Source of the DNA: Snodgrassella sp. CFCC 13594
GTDB taxonomy: Bacteria; Pseudomonadota; Gammaproteobacteria; Burkholderiales; Neisseriaceae
DNA length: 64,000 nucleotides
NCBI RefSeq assembly: GCF_001590725.1
Contig: NZ_LQXR01000002.1
Coordinates: forward strand, 186,001-250,000
Direction: 5' to 3'
Below are positions 37,725 through 46,781 of the stretch, piece by piece. The notes under the pieces are model-generated. The model had not been told where the DNA came from. It ran no database searches and saw only the letters and a list, made by a program, of their open reading frames with translations. Position 1 is the stretch's first letter, and each line of letters begins with the position of its first letter. A program made the position numbers and the translations under genes.

Positions 37725-40098
37725 CGTCGGGTTGTGGCGACGCACCCGTTGGCTATTGGGGCTGGTGTGCGTGCTGGCGGTGGGCGTATTGCTTTGGTCT
37801 GTTTTGAGTGGGCGGGCATGGCTCATTACCGACATGAGCGAATTATTGCCATTTGACAGCCAACAAAGTGTGTCGCAGCGACAAGCGCAAAAACAACTGG
37901 AGCAGCAGTTAAACCAACAAATTGTGGTGTTGGTAGGTGCTGTTTCTGCGGATGATGCAAAAACCGGGGCGCAGCGCATTGCCCAGCAGTGGCAGAAAAG
38001 TGGTCTTTTTAACACCGTAACTTTATCCGTCAATCCCGATTGGCCTCAATGGCAACAATGGGCTCGGCAATTACAGCTGGCTTTATTGCCAACACAGCAA
38101 GTGACGCTGTTGCAAACAGCGCCGAAACACTATTTTGATCAGCGTGCGCAGGATTTAGCCAATCCATTTGCTGCCCCATCAATATTGCCAGCCAGTGATG
38201 ATTGGCTGGGTTTTGGCCGATTTATTTTGCCCAAGTTGCAGCCCCTTAACAGCAAAATGCAATGGGATGCCAGCAGCGGATTGTTGTATACCCAAGCACA
38301 AGGTCGTTATTGGGTCATGCTGGTGGCGCGGTTACCACAGCAGGCTGGTTTGGTTGGTATCCCTGATGGATTATTGCCGCTTTTGCAGGCCACTGAACAA
38401 GAGGCTGGCCAACATCACTTGCAGCTGCGCATGGCTGGTGGGGCATTATTTGCTGCAGAGGCAAAAGCACAAGCGCAATTTGAGAGCACGTGGATGAGCG
38501 TGGCCGGTGTGGTGTTGACCTTTATGTTGTTGCTGTACTTATTTCGCTCATGGCGCGCGCTGTGGGTGTTTATGCCTGTAATCATCGGCTGGTTAGCGGG
38601 CTTGGCTGCCTGTATTGGCGTATTTGGGCACGTGCATATACTGACTATGGTAATAGGTACCAGCCTGGTGGGGATATTGATGGACTTTCCTTTACACTGG
38701 CTGGTTCCCAGCATAATCAACCGCCGCGAACCCATGTCACAAAATTTACATCATTTGTGGCCTATTTTTGCTGTGGGTTTTGTGGTGACGTCTGTCGGTT
38801 ATGTGTTGTTGATGGTGGCGCCATTAGCTATTTTACGGCAAACCGCAGTATTTTCTGTGGCCGCATTGGGGATGGCGTTGTGGGCCACTTTGGCTTGGTT
38901 ACCGATGGTTATCCAGAGGCCATCGTGGCCAATTAATCAACCGCTAGTTCGAATGATTCAAAAAATGGCACAAGGGATACGGCAATTTCAGCTTCGCTGG
39001 CACCGACCTTGGTTGTGGGTGCCAGTGGTCGTGGTGCTGGTGTTGGGATGCTGGCATGGACAATGGAAGGATGATGTGCGTACGTGGGCGCATTTGTCGC
39101 CACATTGGCTGGCCCAAGCGCAATCTGTGGGCCAAATCAGCGGGGTTATGCCTTCGGCGCAATTTTTGCTGCTGGAAGCACCAACAGAAGCCGCGCTTTG
39201 GGAGGTTGATCAACAGATGACGATGCAATTGGCCACATTGCCGGTTGACGTTTTGAGTGGGTATCAGTCGCTGAGTCAATGGACCTTATCGGAAGCACAG
39301 CAGCAACAATTGCAACACCAATTAAAAATTTTGTCGGCGCAGCCGCAGACTTGGTCAGCCATGCGCGCTTTGGGTGTGCCAGACGAGGTGATGCAAGCCT
39401 CATTGCGGGCTGCTGCTGCCTTGCCAGAAGTGTCTTTATCGCAAAGTGTGCATAATGGGTTGGCGCAAAATAGCCAGAGTTTGTATTTGGGCGAGGTGGT
39501 TCCGCACCATTATGTGAGCTTGATTCGGTTGAATGGGGTACAGGATGGCAAAGCGATACAGGCGTTAACGCAAAAAGTACCCGGTGTGCATTGGGAAGAC
39601 AAGCTGGCGCGTTTAAACCAGCTTTTTGAACAAACACGCAATCAAACTTTGTGGCTGAAATTGGTGTCTTTCGCTGTGGCGTGGGTGCTGTTGCTTGGCT
39701 GGCTTGGCAAAAGGCTGGCGACGCGGGTGATTGTCATGCCGCTACTGGCCGCATCGGCTACGGTAGCACTATTGAGCTGGGCGGGTATCCCCATTGGTTT
39801 GTTTGTGATGTTTGGGCTATTGTTGGTGTCGGCGATTGGTGTGGATTATGCGTTATGTGTGGCTACTGTGGCCCCCGAACAAGTCACTGAGCGGTTAGCC
39901 AGTGTGATGGTGGCCGCCGTGACCACATTAATTTCTTTTGGTTTGTTGGGATTGAGCAGCACGCCCGTAGTGGCGGCTTTTGGTCAAACGGTGGCACTCG
40001 GTGTGATTTTGAATTTACTGTTGGCTTTGTGTCTATTACCACAATACCCTGGTCAGCCAGCAACAAGGCTGCCTGAAAGGAAAATAATAAATGAGTAA
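37699..40098 (+). CDS. MMPL/RND-type exporter of the APE cluster
   Basis: 799 residues at the ApeM position. One helix at the N-terminus, a large periplasmic domain, a block of five to six helices beginning at FESTWMSVAGVVLTF, a second periplasmic domain, and a second helix block containing IGVDYALCVAT. This is the duplicated RND/MMPL architecture, so it is likely to flip or extract the polyene lipid from the inner membrane. It overlaps the LolA-like gene by 26 bases, and a DUS lies within its last codons. Confidence 0.9.
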   Translation: MPHVRWLPDVGLWRRTRWLLGLVCVLAVGVLLWSVLSGRAWLITDMSELLPFDSQQSVSQRQAQKQLEQQLNQQIVVLVGAVSADDAKTGAQRIAQQWQKSGLFNTVTLSVNPDWPQWQQWARQLQLALLPTQQVTLLQTAPKHYFDQRAQDLANPFAAPSILPASDDWLGFGRFILPKLQPLNSKMQWDASSGLLYTQAQGRYWVMLVARLPQQAGLVGIPDGLLPLLQATEQEAGQHHLQLRMAGGALFAAEAKAQAQFESTWMSVAGVVLTFMLLLYLFRSWRALWVFMPVIIGWLAGLAACIGVFGHVHILTMVIGTSLVGILMDFPLHWLVPSIINRREPMSQNLHHLWPIFAVGFVVTSVGYVLLMVAPLAILRQTAVFSVAALGMALWATLAWLPMVIQRPSWPINQPLVRMIQKMAQGIRQFQLRWHRPWLWVPVVVVLVLGCWHGQWKDDVRTWAHLSPHWLAQAQSVGQISGVMPSAQFLLLEAPTEAALWEVDQQMTMQLATLPVDVLSGYQSLSQWTLSEAQQQQLQHQLKILSAQPQTWSAMRALGVPDEVMQASLRAAAALPEVSLSQSVHNGLAQNSQSLYLGEVVPHHYVSLIRLNGVQDGKAIQALTQKVPGVHWEDKLARLNQLFEQTRNQTLWLKLVSFAVAWVLLLGWLGKRLATRVIVMPLLAASATVALLSWAGIPIGLFVMFGLLLVSAIGVDYALCVATVAPEQVTERLASVMVAAVTTLISFGLLGLSSTPVVAAFGQTVALGVILNLLLALCLLPQYPGQPATRLPERKIINE
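40066..40077 (+). repeat. DNA uptake sequence at the end of the exporter gene
   Basis: Perfect copy inside the last codons of the MMPL gene, encoding RLPER. Confidence 0.85.
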
Positions 40099-41337
40099 AC
40101 AAGTCGTCATTATTGGGGCCGGTCCTTCCGGTTCGGTGGCCGCCGCCTTGTTGCGTCAGCGTGGTCACCGGGTGGTGGTGCTGGAAAAACAGCATTTTCC
40201 TCGGTTCGTTATTGGCGAAAGCCTGCTGCCGCACTGTATGGAAATTTTGGCCGAAGCAATATGCTGCATGCGGTCGAAACACAGCCTGGTTTCCAGTATA
40301 AAAATGGTGCGGCCTTCACTTGGGGCCAGCAATATGCTTATTTTGATTTCACCGATAAATACACAGATGGCCCAGGCACCACGTTTCAAGTACAACGCGC
40401 CGTCTTTGATCAGCGGTTGGCAGAGGCCGCGCAACAGCAAGGTGCCGAGATCCGCTTTGGTGATGCTGTTTGTGCATGGCAGGAACATGATGACGGTGTC
40501 ACATTAACGGTGCAGCCAGAACAGGGCGCTGATTATACTTTGGCCGCCGATTTTGTGTTGGATGCCAGTGGCTATGGTCGGGTTTTACCGCGGTTGCTGA
40601 ATCTAGAAACGCCCTCATGTTTACCGCCGCGGCAGGCCGTGTTTACCCATATTGATGATGGGATTGTCGGCGATGACTTTGACCGCAATAAAATTTTGAT
40701 TTGTACCCATCCGCAATATCGTGATGTTTGGCTGTGGCTGATTCCATTTAGTAATGGCCGCTGCTCGATAGGCGTGGTCGGTAGTGTTGAACGGTTGGGA
40801 GCGGTGCAAGAGGGTGATGAATCACACATTTTGCGCGGTTGGGCGAGCGAAATTCCCATGCTGAATCGCATTTTGGCTGAGGCCAAATGGGACAATGGAG
40901 TGCCGTTTCGGCATTTGCGCAATTACTCCGCTAATGTCTCCACTTTGCATGGCCGCCATTTTGCATTGTTGGGGAATGCAGCAGAGTTTCTGGACCCGGT
41001 TTTTTCGTCTGGCGTCACCATCGCTTTGCACTCAGCTCGGTTGGCCGTGAATGTTTTACACCGGCAATGGCAGGGTGAAAACATCGATTGGGCGCGGGAT
41101 TACGCCGATCCTTTAATGGTGGGCGTGAATGCCTTCAGGACTTATGTGGAAGGATGGTATGACGGCAGTTTCCAAGATGTGATTTATGCCGATGAGCACC
41201 GGGTAAACGCTGATATTCGCCGCAAAATTAGCGCCATTTTGGCGGGCTATGCTTGGGATGAAAGCAATCCTTATGTGTGCAAATCTCAGCGACGGCTTGC
41301 GGCATTGAGTGAAGTCTGCGGAACTGTCAAATCGTGA
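40091..41337 (+). pseudogene. FAD-dependent oxidoreductase with flavin-halogenase motifs, frameshifted
   Basis: The N-terminus has the Rossmann motif VIIGAGPSGSVAAALL, then FPRFVIGESLLPHC, the form seen in phenol/pyrrole halogenases and their relatives. A WxWxIP motif, diagnostic of flavin-dependent halogenases, is present as DVWLWLIPF (codons 40729-40746). The N-terminal frame runs on only to 40507, out of register; the homologous frame resumes at MLHAVETQPG (40261). One A added in GCAATATG at 40256-40263 gives AEANMLHAVET and about 415 residues. The alternative is a non-halogenating reductase of the same superfamily. Its place between the exporter and lipoprotein genes of the APE cluster suggests tailoring of the aryl head group. 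Confidence 0.82.
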
Positions 41338-41870
41338 GCATCAGCAAAAGCATACGCCGCCTGCACGCCCTGTGGCTGGGGTGTTGGGTGTGCCTGTGTG
41401 TGGCGGCGTGTCAAACATTTTCAGGCAACCCAATTGCGATACCGCAACCCTTACCTAACTACGATACGGTCACTTGGTTACATGTAACCAAGTTGCCTGA
41501 AGGCCAACAAAGTTTAGTGGCAGCGCAAACCGATGCAACAGGTGCTTGGCGGTGGGTGCAAACCGATGCTTTTGGGGCGCCGCTGGCGCGCCAAATGGTG
41601 GATCGGCAAGGGTGGAAAAACGATGGATTTTTGCCGCCCAACGCCCCGGCCAGCCGCTTGTTTGCGGCGTTGGCGGTATTGGTGGGTGCGCAGCAGCACG
41701 TGGATTGGCCGCTCATTTATCCCCAACAGCAGCAGACTCGGGAATCAGGCTGGACGGTGTACCGATATCGCCAACAGCTGCTATGGCGAATTCGGCCACA
41801 GGGCGATAATCAATGGGATGTGGTGTTGGCGGATGGGACAACGTGGTTGGTTGAGGTGGTGAATGAATAA
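41334..41870 (+). CDS. APE-cluster lipoprotein (DUF3261-like)
   Basis: 178 residues. A signal sequence ends in the lipobox VAAC (residues about 23-26), so the protein is lipidated and, with no Asp after the Cys, probably goes to the outer membrane. The mature part is rich in Trp and Gln. The start is GTG 41334, overlapping the previous stop (GTGA). It matches the position and type of ApeN; its role in receiving the polyene lipid at the outer membrane is inferred. Confidence 0.85.
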   Translation: MSISKSIRRLHALWLGCWVCLCVAACQTFSGNPIAIPQPLPNYDTVTWLHVTKLPEGQQSLVAAQTDATGAWRWVQTDAFGAPLARQMVDRQGWKNDGFLPPNAPASRLFAALAVLVGAQQHVDWPLIYPQQQQTRESGWTVYRYRQQLLWRIRPQGDNQWDVVLADGTTWLVEVVNE

Positions 41871-43083
41871 AATGGGGCCGGTTTTTTTACATCAGCCGGG
41901 CGTGGTTTCTGCGTTGGGGGATGATTTGGCCTTCAGTTGGCAGGCGTTGTGTCAATCGGATGGGCATTATTTAAGCCGGCAAACACAGTGGGTTCACCAG
42001 CGTGTTTTACCGGTGGGTGCGGTGTCTGTGCCATTGCAGCCGTTCGCTGCGCCAACGTTGCCAGGGTATAAAAATCGCACCAATCGGTTGTTGTGGCATG
42101 CCAGTATTGCGGTGGCCAACCAAATTATACAAGCCAAGCAGCAATTCGGCGCGCATCGGGTGGCAGTGGTGGTGGGAACATCTACCAGTGGTGCTGATGA
42201 AAATCGGGCGGCGTTCCAACAGGTGGTGGCTGGGCAGGATTGGTCCAACAGTGGGTTCTCGCAAACCCAGCAATCGCTGTATTCGCCTGCCGATTTTTTG
42301 GCGCAAGCGCATGGATTGACTGGCTTGTGCTACGTCATTTCCACTGCGTGTACTTCAGGGGCGCGGGCTCTCATTAGCGCGGCGCGGTTATTGCATGCTG
42401 GTTTGGCCGATGCAGTGGTATGTGGTGGGGTGGACTGTTTGTCTTGGTTAACGCTCAATGGCTTTGCCGCTTTGTCGGTGTTGTCAGACGCGGTGGCCAC
42501 TCCTTTTGGTCCCCAGCGCCAGGGGATTAATATTGGCGAAGGCGCTGCGGTGTTTGTGGCTACCCGTGCGCCGCTGGGTGATCAAGATGATGCTTTGCGA
42601 TTATGGGGTTACGGCGCCAGCAGTGATGCTTGGCATATGTCCAGTCCTAGGCCAGATGGGTTGGGTGCACAGCAGGCCATTCAGGCAGCCTTGGTATGCG
42701 CTGATTTGTGTCCAGATGAGATTGGTTGGGTCAATTTACATGGTACGGGTACCGAGCAGAATGATGCTATGGAAAGCGCAGCTGTAGCCCAGTCATTGGG
42801 TAGTCAAGTTTGGTGCACCTCCACCAAACCAATGACAGGGCACACATTGGGTGCTGCCGGGGCTTTGGAGGCTGCATGGGTGTGGGCCGCGGCCAGTCGT
42901 CGCATCAACCCTAACGGGATATTACCCAAACAATACTTACCTCTTGGTTATGATGCCAGCCTGCCGCATATTCGCCTAACCGAAGCCCAAAGTACTTGGC
43001 CTTCTGGGCCGCGCTTGGGCTTAACGACTTCATTTGCTTTCGGCGGCAGCAATACAGCCTTGGTGCTGGGAGAAGAGGTATGA
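41863..43083 (+). CDS. apeO: Beta-ketoacyl-ACP synthase of the APE cluster
   Basis: 406 residues, FabF-type thiolase fold. The active-site Cys is in VISTACTSGARALISAAR; the two His residues are in NLHGTGTEQND and KPMTGHTLGAAG; the C-terminal loop is TSFAFGGSNTALVLG. It would elongate the aryl starter with malonyl-ACP as a heterodimer with the chain-length factor. It overlaps the lipoprotein gene by 8 bases and the next gene by 4. A DUS lies inside it. Confidence 0.92.
   Translation: MNKMGPVFLHQPGVVSALGDDLAFSWQALCQSDGHYLSRQTQWVHQRVLPVGAVSVPLQPFAAPTLPGYKNRTNRLLWHASIAVANQIIQAKQQFGAHRVAVVVGTSTSGADENRAAFQQVVAGQDWSNSGFSQTQQSLYSPADFLAQAHGLTGLCYVISTACTSGARALISAARLLHAGLADAVVCGGVDCLSWLTLNGFAALSVLSDAVATPFGPQRQGINIGEGAAVFVATRAPLGDQDDALRLWGYGASSDAWHMSSPRPDGLGAQQAIQAALVCADLCPDEIGWVNLHGTGTEQNDAMESAAVAQSLGSQVWCTSTKPMTGHTLGAAGALEAAWVWAAASRRINPNGILPKQYLPLGYDASLPHIRLTEAQSTWPSGPRLGLTTSFAFGGSNTALVLGEEV
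42680..42691 (-). repeat. Intragenic DNA uptake sequence in apeO
   Basis: Perfect copy encoding the IQAAL stretch of the ketosynthase. Confidence 0.85.
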
Positions 43084-43589
43084 AACTGAGTTGCCCTATC
43101 GATAACGTGGCCCCACTTTTGCCACACAGTGGACAAATGGTATTGCTCAATCGCATTGTCGATTATGATGACCAAGGCTTGAGGGCAATGTTGTGCTTGG
43201 CCGATGGCAATCCACTGCAACAAGCAGATGGTACGGTGCCATCGTGGATGGGCTTGGAATTATTGGCACAGTGTATTGGCGCTTTGGATGGCTGCGCTGC
43301 ACATGAGCAGGGTGAATCGGTGCGATTGGGTTTTTTACTGGGCACCCGAAAATTGCAATTGTTTGCTCCTGCTCTACCTTTAAATACCCCATTGTGGGCG
43401 GAGGTGCGGTTGTCCGTACGCGATCAGAGTGGCTTTGCGGTGTTTGATGGCCGTTTATGGGCGCAAACAGACGGCCATTTGGCGCCAACAGCTGAGTCGG
43501 TTTTGGTGCAGGCTGCTTTGAATGTGTTTAGCCCGCCTGATTTGGGCGCATATCTGGCACAGCAACAACAGGAAAAATATGCAAAATAA
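43080..43589 (+). CDS. apeP: 3-hydroxyacyl-ACP dehydratase (hotdog) of the APE cluster
   Basis: 169 residues from ATG 43080, overlapping the ketosynthase stop (ATGA). The N-terminal PLLPHSGQMVLLNRIVDYD and the WMGLELLAQCIGAL helix are characteristic of the ApeP/FabZ-like hotdog group. It is expected to work with the dehydratase domain fused to ApeH, since ApeI and ApeP act together in E. coli. Confidence 0.88.
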   Translation: MKLSCPIDNVAPLLPHSGQMVLLNRIVDYDDQGLRAMLCLADGNPLQQADGTVPSWMGLELLAQCIGALDGCAAHEQGESVRLGFLLGTRKLQLFAPALPLNTPLWAEVRLSVRDQSGFAVFDGRLWAQTDGHLAPTAESVLVQAALNVFSPPDLGAYLAQQQQEKYAK

Positions 43590-44313
43590 TCGTCAAACGG
43601 TGTTGGTGACCGGTGCCACCAGAGGCATAGGCCGTGCCGTGGTCTTGGAATTGGCAGCCGAAGGCTATGATGTGGTGGTTCATGGGCGTCAATCAGCGCT
43701 GGCGGCCGAGGTAGCTGAGCAGTGCATGGGCTATGGGGTATCAGCCAGAACGCTGTTGTTTGATGTGGCCGATAGGCAAGGCGCTCGTGATTTACTGACA
43801 GCAGATGTGGCTCAGTATGGGGCATATTATGGTGTGGTCTTAAATGCGGGTGTGACCCGCGATAATGCCTTCCCCGCCTTTACTGATGCGGATTGGGATG
43901 ATGTGTTGCGCACCAATTTGGATGGGTTTTATCATGTTTTGCATCCGTTGGTGATGCCCATGATTCGGCGTCGAGCGCCGGGGCGGATTGTGTGTATGGC
44001 ATCGGTGTCGGGTTTGATGGGCAATCGAGGACAGGTTAACTATAGCGCTGCTAAAGCAGGGCTGATTGGTGCCTCCAAGGCCTTGGCCTTGGAATTGGCC
44101 AAGCGCAAAATCACAGTGAACTGCGTGGCGCCTGGTTTGATTGATACCGATATGTTGGATGAACAGGTGCCGGTTGACGATATACTGAAAATGATTCCTG
44201 CCGCGCGCATGGGGTTGCCTGAAGAGGTGGCCCATGCGGTGGTGTTTTTGCTTTCGGCAAAAGCGGCTTATATAACGCGGCAAGTATTGGCGGTGAATGG
44301 GGGGTTGTGTTGA
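43579..44313 (+). CDS. apeQ: 3-oxoacyl-ACP reductase of the APE cluster
   Basis: 244 residues, FabG-type SDR. TGATRGIG binds NADPH; NAGVTRD, the catalytic Ser in ASVSGLMGNRGQ and the YSAAK pair are all present; the end RQVLAVNGGLC is typical. ATG 43579 lies inside the previous gene, with CAGGAAA upstream; the frame extends back to 43522 without family similarity. Confidence 0.94.
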   Translation: MQNNRQTVLVTGATRGIGRAVVLELAAEGYDVVVHGRQSALAAEVAEQCMGYGVSARTLLFDVADRQGARDLLTADVAQYGAYYGVVLNAGVTRDNAFPAFTDADWDDVLRTNLDGFYHVLHPLVMPMIRRRAPGRIVCMASVSGLMGNRGQVNYSAAKAGLIGASKALALELAKRKITVNCVAPGLIDTDMLDEQVPVDDILKMIPAARMGLPEEVAHAVVFLLSAKAAYITRQVLAVNGGLC

Positions 44314-45535
44314 AGCGGGTGGTGATTACAGGGATAGGCGGAATAACGGCTTTGGGTAACGATTGGCCAGCCATCAGCAGTGCCTTTCGTCAAGGTATCA
44401 GTGCGGTTCGGGTGGTGTCTGGGTGGGAGCGGTTTGTGGATTTAAATACCGTCTGGGGGCGCCCGTTACCGACTTTGCACCGCCTGCACACTGGACACGC
44501 AAGCAATTGCGCAGCATGGGGCGTGTGGCACAGCTGAATGTGGCTGCTGCCGAACAAGCATTGGCCGATGCAGGGTTGTTGCAGGATGAACGCATTTGCG
44601 ATGGGCGCATGGGTGTGGCCTGTGGTTCTTCTTCAGGTGCTGCTAAAGACGTTGCCGATATGGGGCGCTTGCTGTTGGATGGAACCTCACCTTCTTTTAG
44701 TGCCAATACCTACATCCGCGTCATGCCCCACACCACGGCGGCTAATGTGGCCATTTTCTTCGGTTTGAAAGGGCGTGTTATCCCCACGTCATGTGCCTGT
44801 GCTTCAGGCAGCCAAGGGATAGGCTATGCTTATGAAGCCATCAAGTTTGGCAAAATCGACATGATGCTGGCTGGTGGTGCTGATGAACTGTGCGCGGCAC
44901 ATGCGTATGTATTTGATTCTTTGTATGCAGCCAGTTTGAAAAACCATGCACCGCACACTACGCCTGCTCCTTATGACGCGCAACGCGATGGCTTAGTGAT
45001 TGGCGAAGGAGCAGGCATGTTGGTGTTGGAGTCTTATGAGCATGCTCTGTCGCGTGGGGCGACCATTTATGCTGAATTGGTGGGTTTTGGCACAAATGGC
45101 GATGGCAGTCATGTCACTCGCCCCGAGCCCGCTACCATGGAAGCGTGCATGCAGCTGGCATTGGCCGATGCAGGCTTGCCGACCCACACCATTGGCTATG
45201 TGAATGGACATGGCACTGCCACGGAACAAGGTGATATTGCTGAGACACAGGCCACACACGCTGTCTTTGGTCAGAACATACCCATCAGTTCACAAAAAAG
45301 CTATTTGGGCCATACTTTGGGTGCTTGTGGTGCTTTGGAGTCCTGGTTTTCCATTGCTATGATGAATGAAGGCTGGTTTGCGCCTACGCTGAATTTGCAT
45401 CAAGTTGATCCGCGTTGTGGCGAATTGGATTACATCCAAGGGACGGGTCGCTATCTGCAAACTGAATACGTCATGAACAACAATTTTGCCTTTGGTGGCA
45501 TCAATACCTCATTGATTTTTCGTCGCTGGTCATAA
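44310..45535 (+). pseudogene. apeR: Second beta-ketoacyl-ACP synthase of the APE cluster, frameshifted
   Basis: FabF-type ketosynthase acting as the homodimeric ApeR partner. The start (TTG 44310, overlapping the apeQ stop, or GTG 44307) gives KRVVITGIGGITALGNDW. The frame is lost in the run of five G at 44455-44459; the other frame continues GAPVTDFAPPAHWTRKQLR to 45535, with the active-site Cys in PTSCACASGSQGIG and the His residues in VNGHGTATEQGD and KSYLGHTLGACG. A sixth G restores DLNTVWGAPVTDF. The remainder is complete. A near-DUS lies at about 44803. The 3' end overlaps the convergent PPTase gene by 6 bases. Confidence 0.87.
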
Positions 45536-46156
45536 TCTGTATTGAGGCATGGGTTGTTGCCAAGTGGCGGTGCCGCAAAAATCATAGCGAAAAACCACGT
45601 CGTTTGGCGCTGGCCAAACACAACATAACACCATGTCTACACGGGGTGACCACCAACGGGCGTGAAATTCATTTTCTGGATTGGGCGAGCGCACAGCCCA
45701 CGTGCCATCAGGCTGCCTGAAAATACCCACATTGCGCAAGTCTCCTGGAAAATTTAGATTGGTGGCCTTGATCAGCGCTTCTTTCAATGTCCACAATTGA
45801 TAGTAGGCCAAGTTGGCTTGAGGCTGAAGAGACCACCAAAGTTGTTCATCCGAAGTTGTGAAAATGGGCAGTAGTTGTGCAAAAGATTTGGGCTGCATGA
45901 TTTGCACATCAATGCCCAAAGACACATGCTGCCGTGAACTCACACTGGCTGCATAACCTTGATGGTGGCTGAGACAATAGCGGCGAGGCAGACAGTAGCG
46001 GCGCAGATGCGCTTTCAGTGCCCGGCTGCTGCGCCAATCCGGGTTGTTGTCTTTTTGTGGCTTTTTGTGCCGGCGCATCAAATCCGTTGGGCTTAATGCG
46101 CTTGGGTGGTAGTAATCGGCAAAATCAGGGCTTGCCAGGGTAATCAATAATTCCAT
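45530..46156 (-). CDS. apeB: 4'-phosphopantetheinyl transferase
   Basis: Converts apo-ACPs to holo-ACPs using CoA. 208 residues, Sfp/AcpT-like: LGIDVQIM carries the Mg-binding Asp and YQLWTLKEALIKAT is the WxxKEAxxK motif. It lies convergent to the APE genes and is the natural activator of the two ACPs. In other APE clusters the gene is usually in line; here it is inverted at the far end. A DUS lies inside it (45710-45721). Confidence 0.9.
   Translation of the reverse strand: MELLITLASPDFADYYHPSALSPTDLMRRHKKPQKDNNPDWRSSRALKAHLRRYCLPRRYCLSHHQGYAASVSSRQHVSLGIDVQIMQPKSFAQLLPIFTTSDEQLWWSLQPQANLAYYQLWTLKEALIKATNLNFPGDLRNVGIFRQPDGTWAVRSPNPENEFHARWWSPRVDMVLCCVWPAPNDVVFRYDFCGTATWQQPMPQYRL
45710..45721 (+). 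repeat. Intragenic DNA uptake sequence in the PPTase gene
   Basis: Perfect copy; on the coding strand it encodes the FRQPDG region. Confidence 0.85.
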
Positions 46157-46242
46157 AAGATAACTCGGTGAGCGGGCAGCAAGGGCTTGCTTTTGCCATC
46201 ATAGCATCTATTTTTAATGATTAATTTTGTCAGGATGAAGCC

Positions 46243-46671
46243 ATGAAGACAGACTATGCAAAATGGTTGGTCGCGAGTGTGTTGCTGGTTGCAATGAATG
46301 TAGTTCATGCGCGCGATACCAAGTTGATTTTACCCATTGAAGAGGCACTGAACTCGCCAGAAGGTCAATCGGTTCTCGATCCGGCCATCAAAATTCAATT
46401 TGCCCGGGGTGGCGGTCGCATCATCAAGCAAGGATTGGTGAGCAATAGAAAAACCAATGCGTTTGGAAAATCGGATAAAGAGGCTTGCCAATGGGCATTT
46501 CTGTCTGCTGTGAAACAGTTCCAAGACCGCGCACACGAATTAGGCGGGAAACGGGTGGTTAATTTGGTTAGTTATTACCAAAAAAATACCTTAAAAAGCA
46601 GTCGTGAATATGAATGCCATGCTGGGGGCGTCATTGCAGGCGTGGCCTTAAAAGGCGATATTGCCCGATAG
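46243..46671 (+). CDS. Small exported protein, unknown function
   Basis: 142 residues with a signal peptide (MKTDYAKWLVASVLLVAMNV, cleavage after VHA). The mature part has two cysteines (in KEACQWAF and YECHAGG), VVNLVSYYQKNTLKSSREYE, and a glycine-rich end GVIAGVALKGD. I associate this pattern with a family often misnamed an excinuclease ATPase subunit, but no function is known. CAGGATGAAGCC precedes the ATG. It stands alone, with a terminator after it. Confidence 0.75.
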   Translation: MKTDYAKWLVASVLLVAMNVVHARDTKLILPIEEALNSPEGQSVLDPAIKIQFARGGGRIIKQGLVSNRKTNAFGKSDKEACQWAFLSAVKQFQDRAHELGGKRVVNLVSYYQKNTLKSSREYECHAGGVIAGVALKGDIAR

Positions 46672-46682
46672 TATTTTCAGGC

Positions 46683-46710
46683 AGCCGCTTCGAATGGGGC
46701 GGCTTTTTTA
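46683..46710 (+). terminator. Intrinsic terminator after the small exported protein
   Basis: AGCCGC (46683-46688) and GCGGCT (46699-46704) form the stem, followed by TTTTTTA. The left arm overlaps a DUS-like TTCAGGCAGCCG. Confidence 0.75.
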
Positions 46711-46722
46711 TGGCTGTGCGGA

Positions 46723-46751
46723 TTGGAAGAGTTGCCTAAAAATTGTACAAT
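46723..46751 (+). promoter_or_regulatory. Promoter of the dusB-fis operon
   Basis: TTGGAA (46723-46728), a 17-bp spacer and TACAAT (46746-46751), 30 bp before the dusB ATG. Confidence 0.6.
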
Positions 46752-46781
46752 GACGACTTTCCCTTTGTTGTTCCTGATTTC

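Noticed and set aside
44455..44459. Phase-variable G tract in apeR
   Set aside because: A run of five or six G is short for phase variation, and five other genes show the same kind of one-base loss without such tracts, so an error is more likely.
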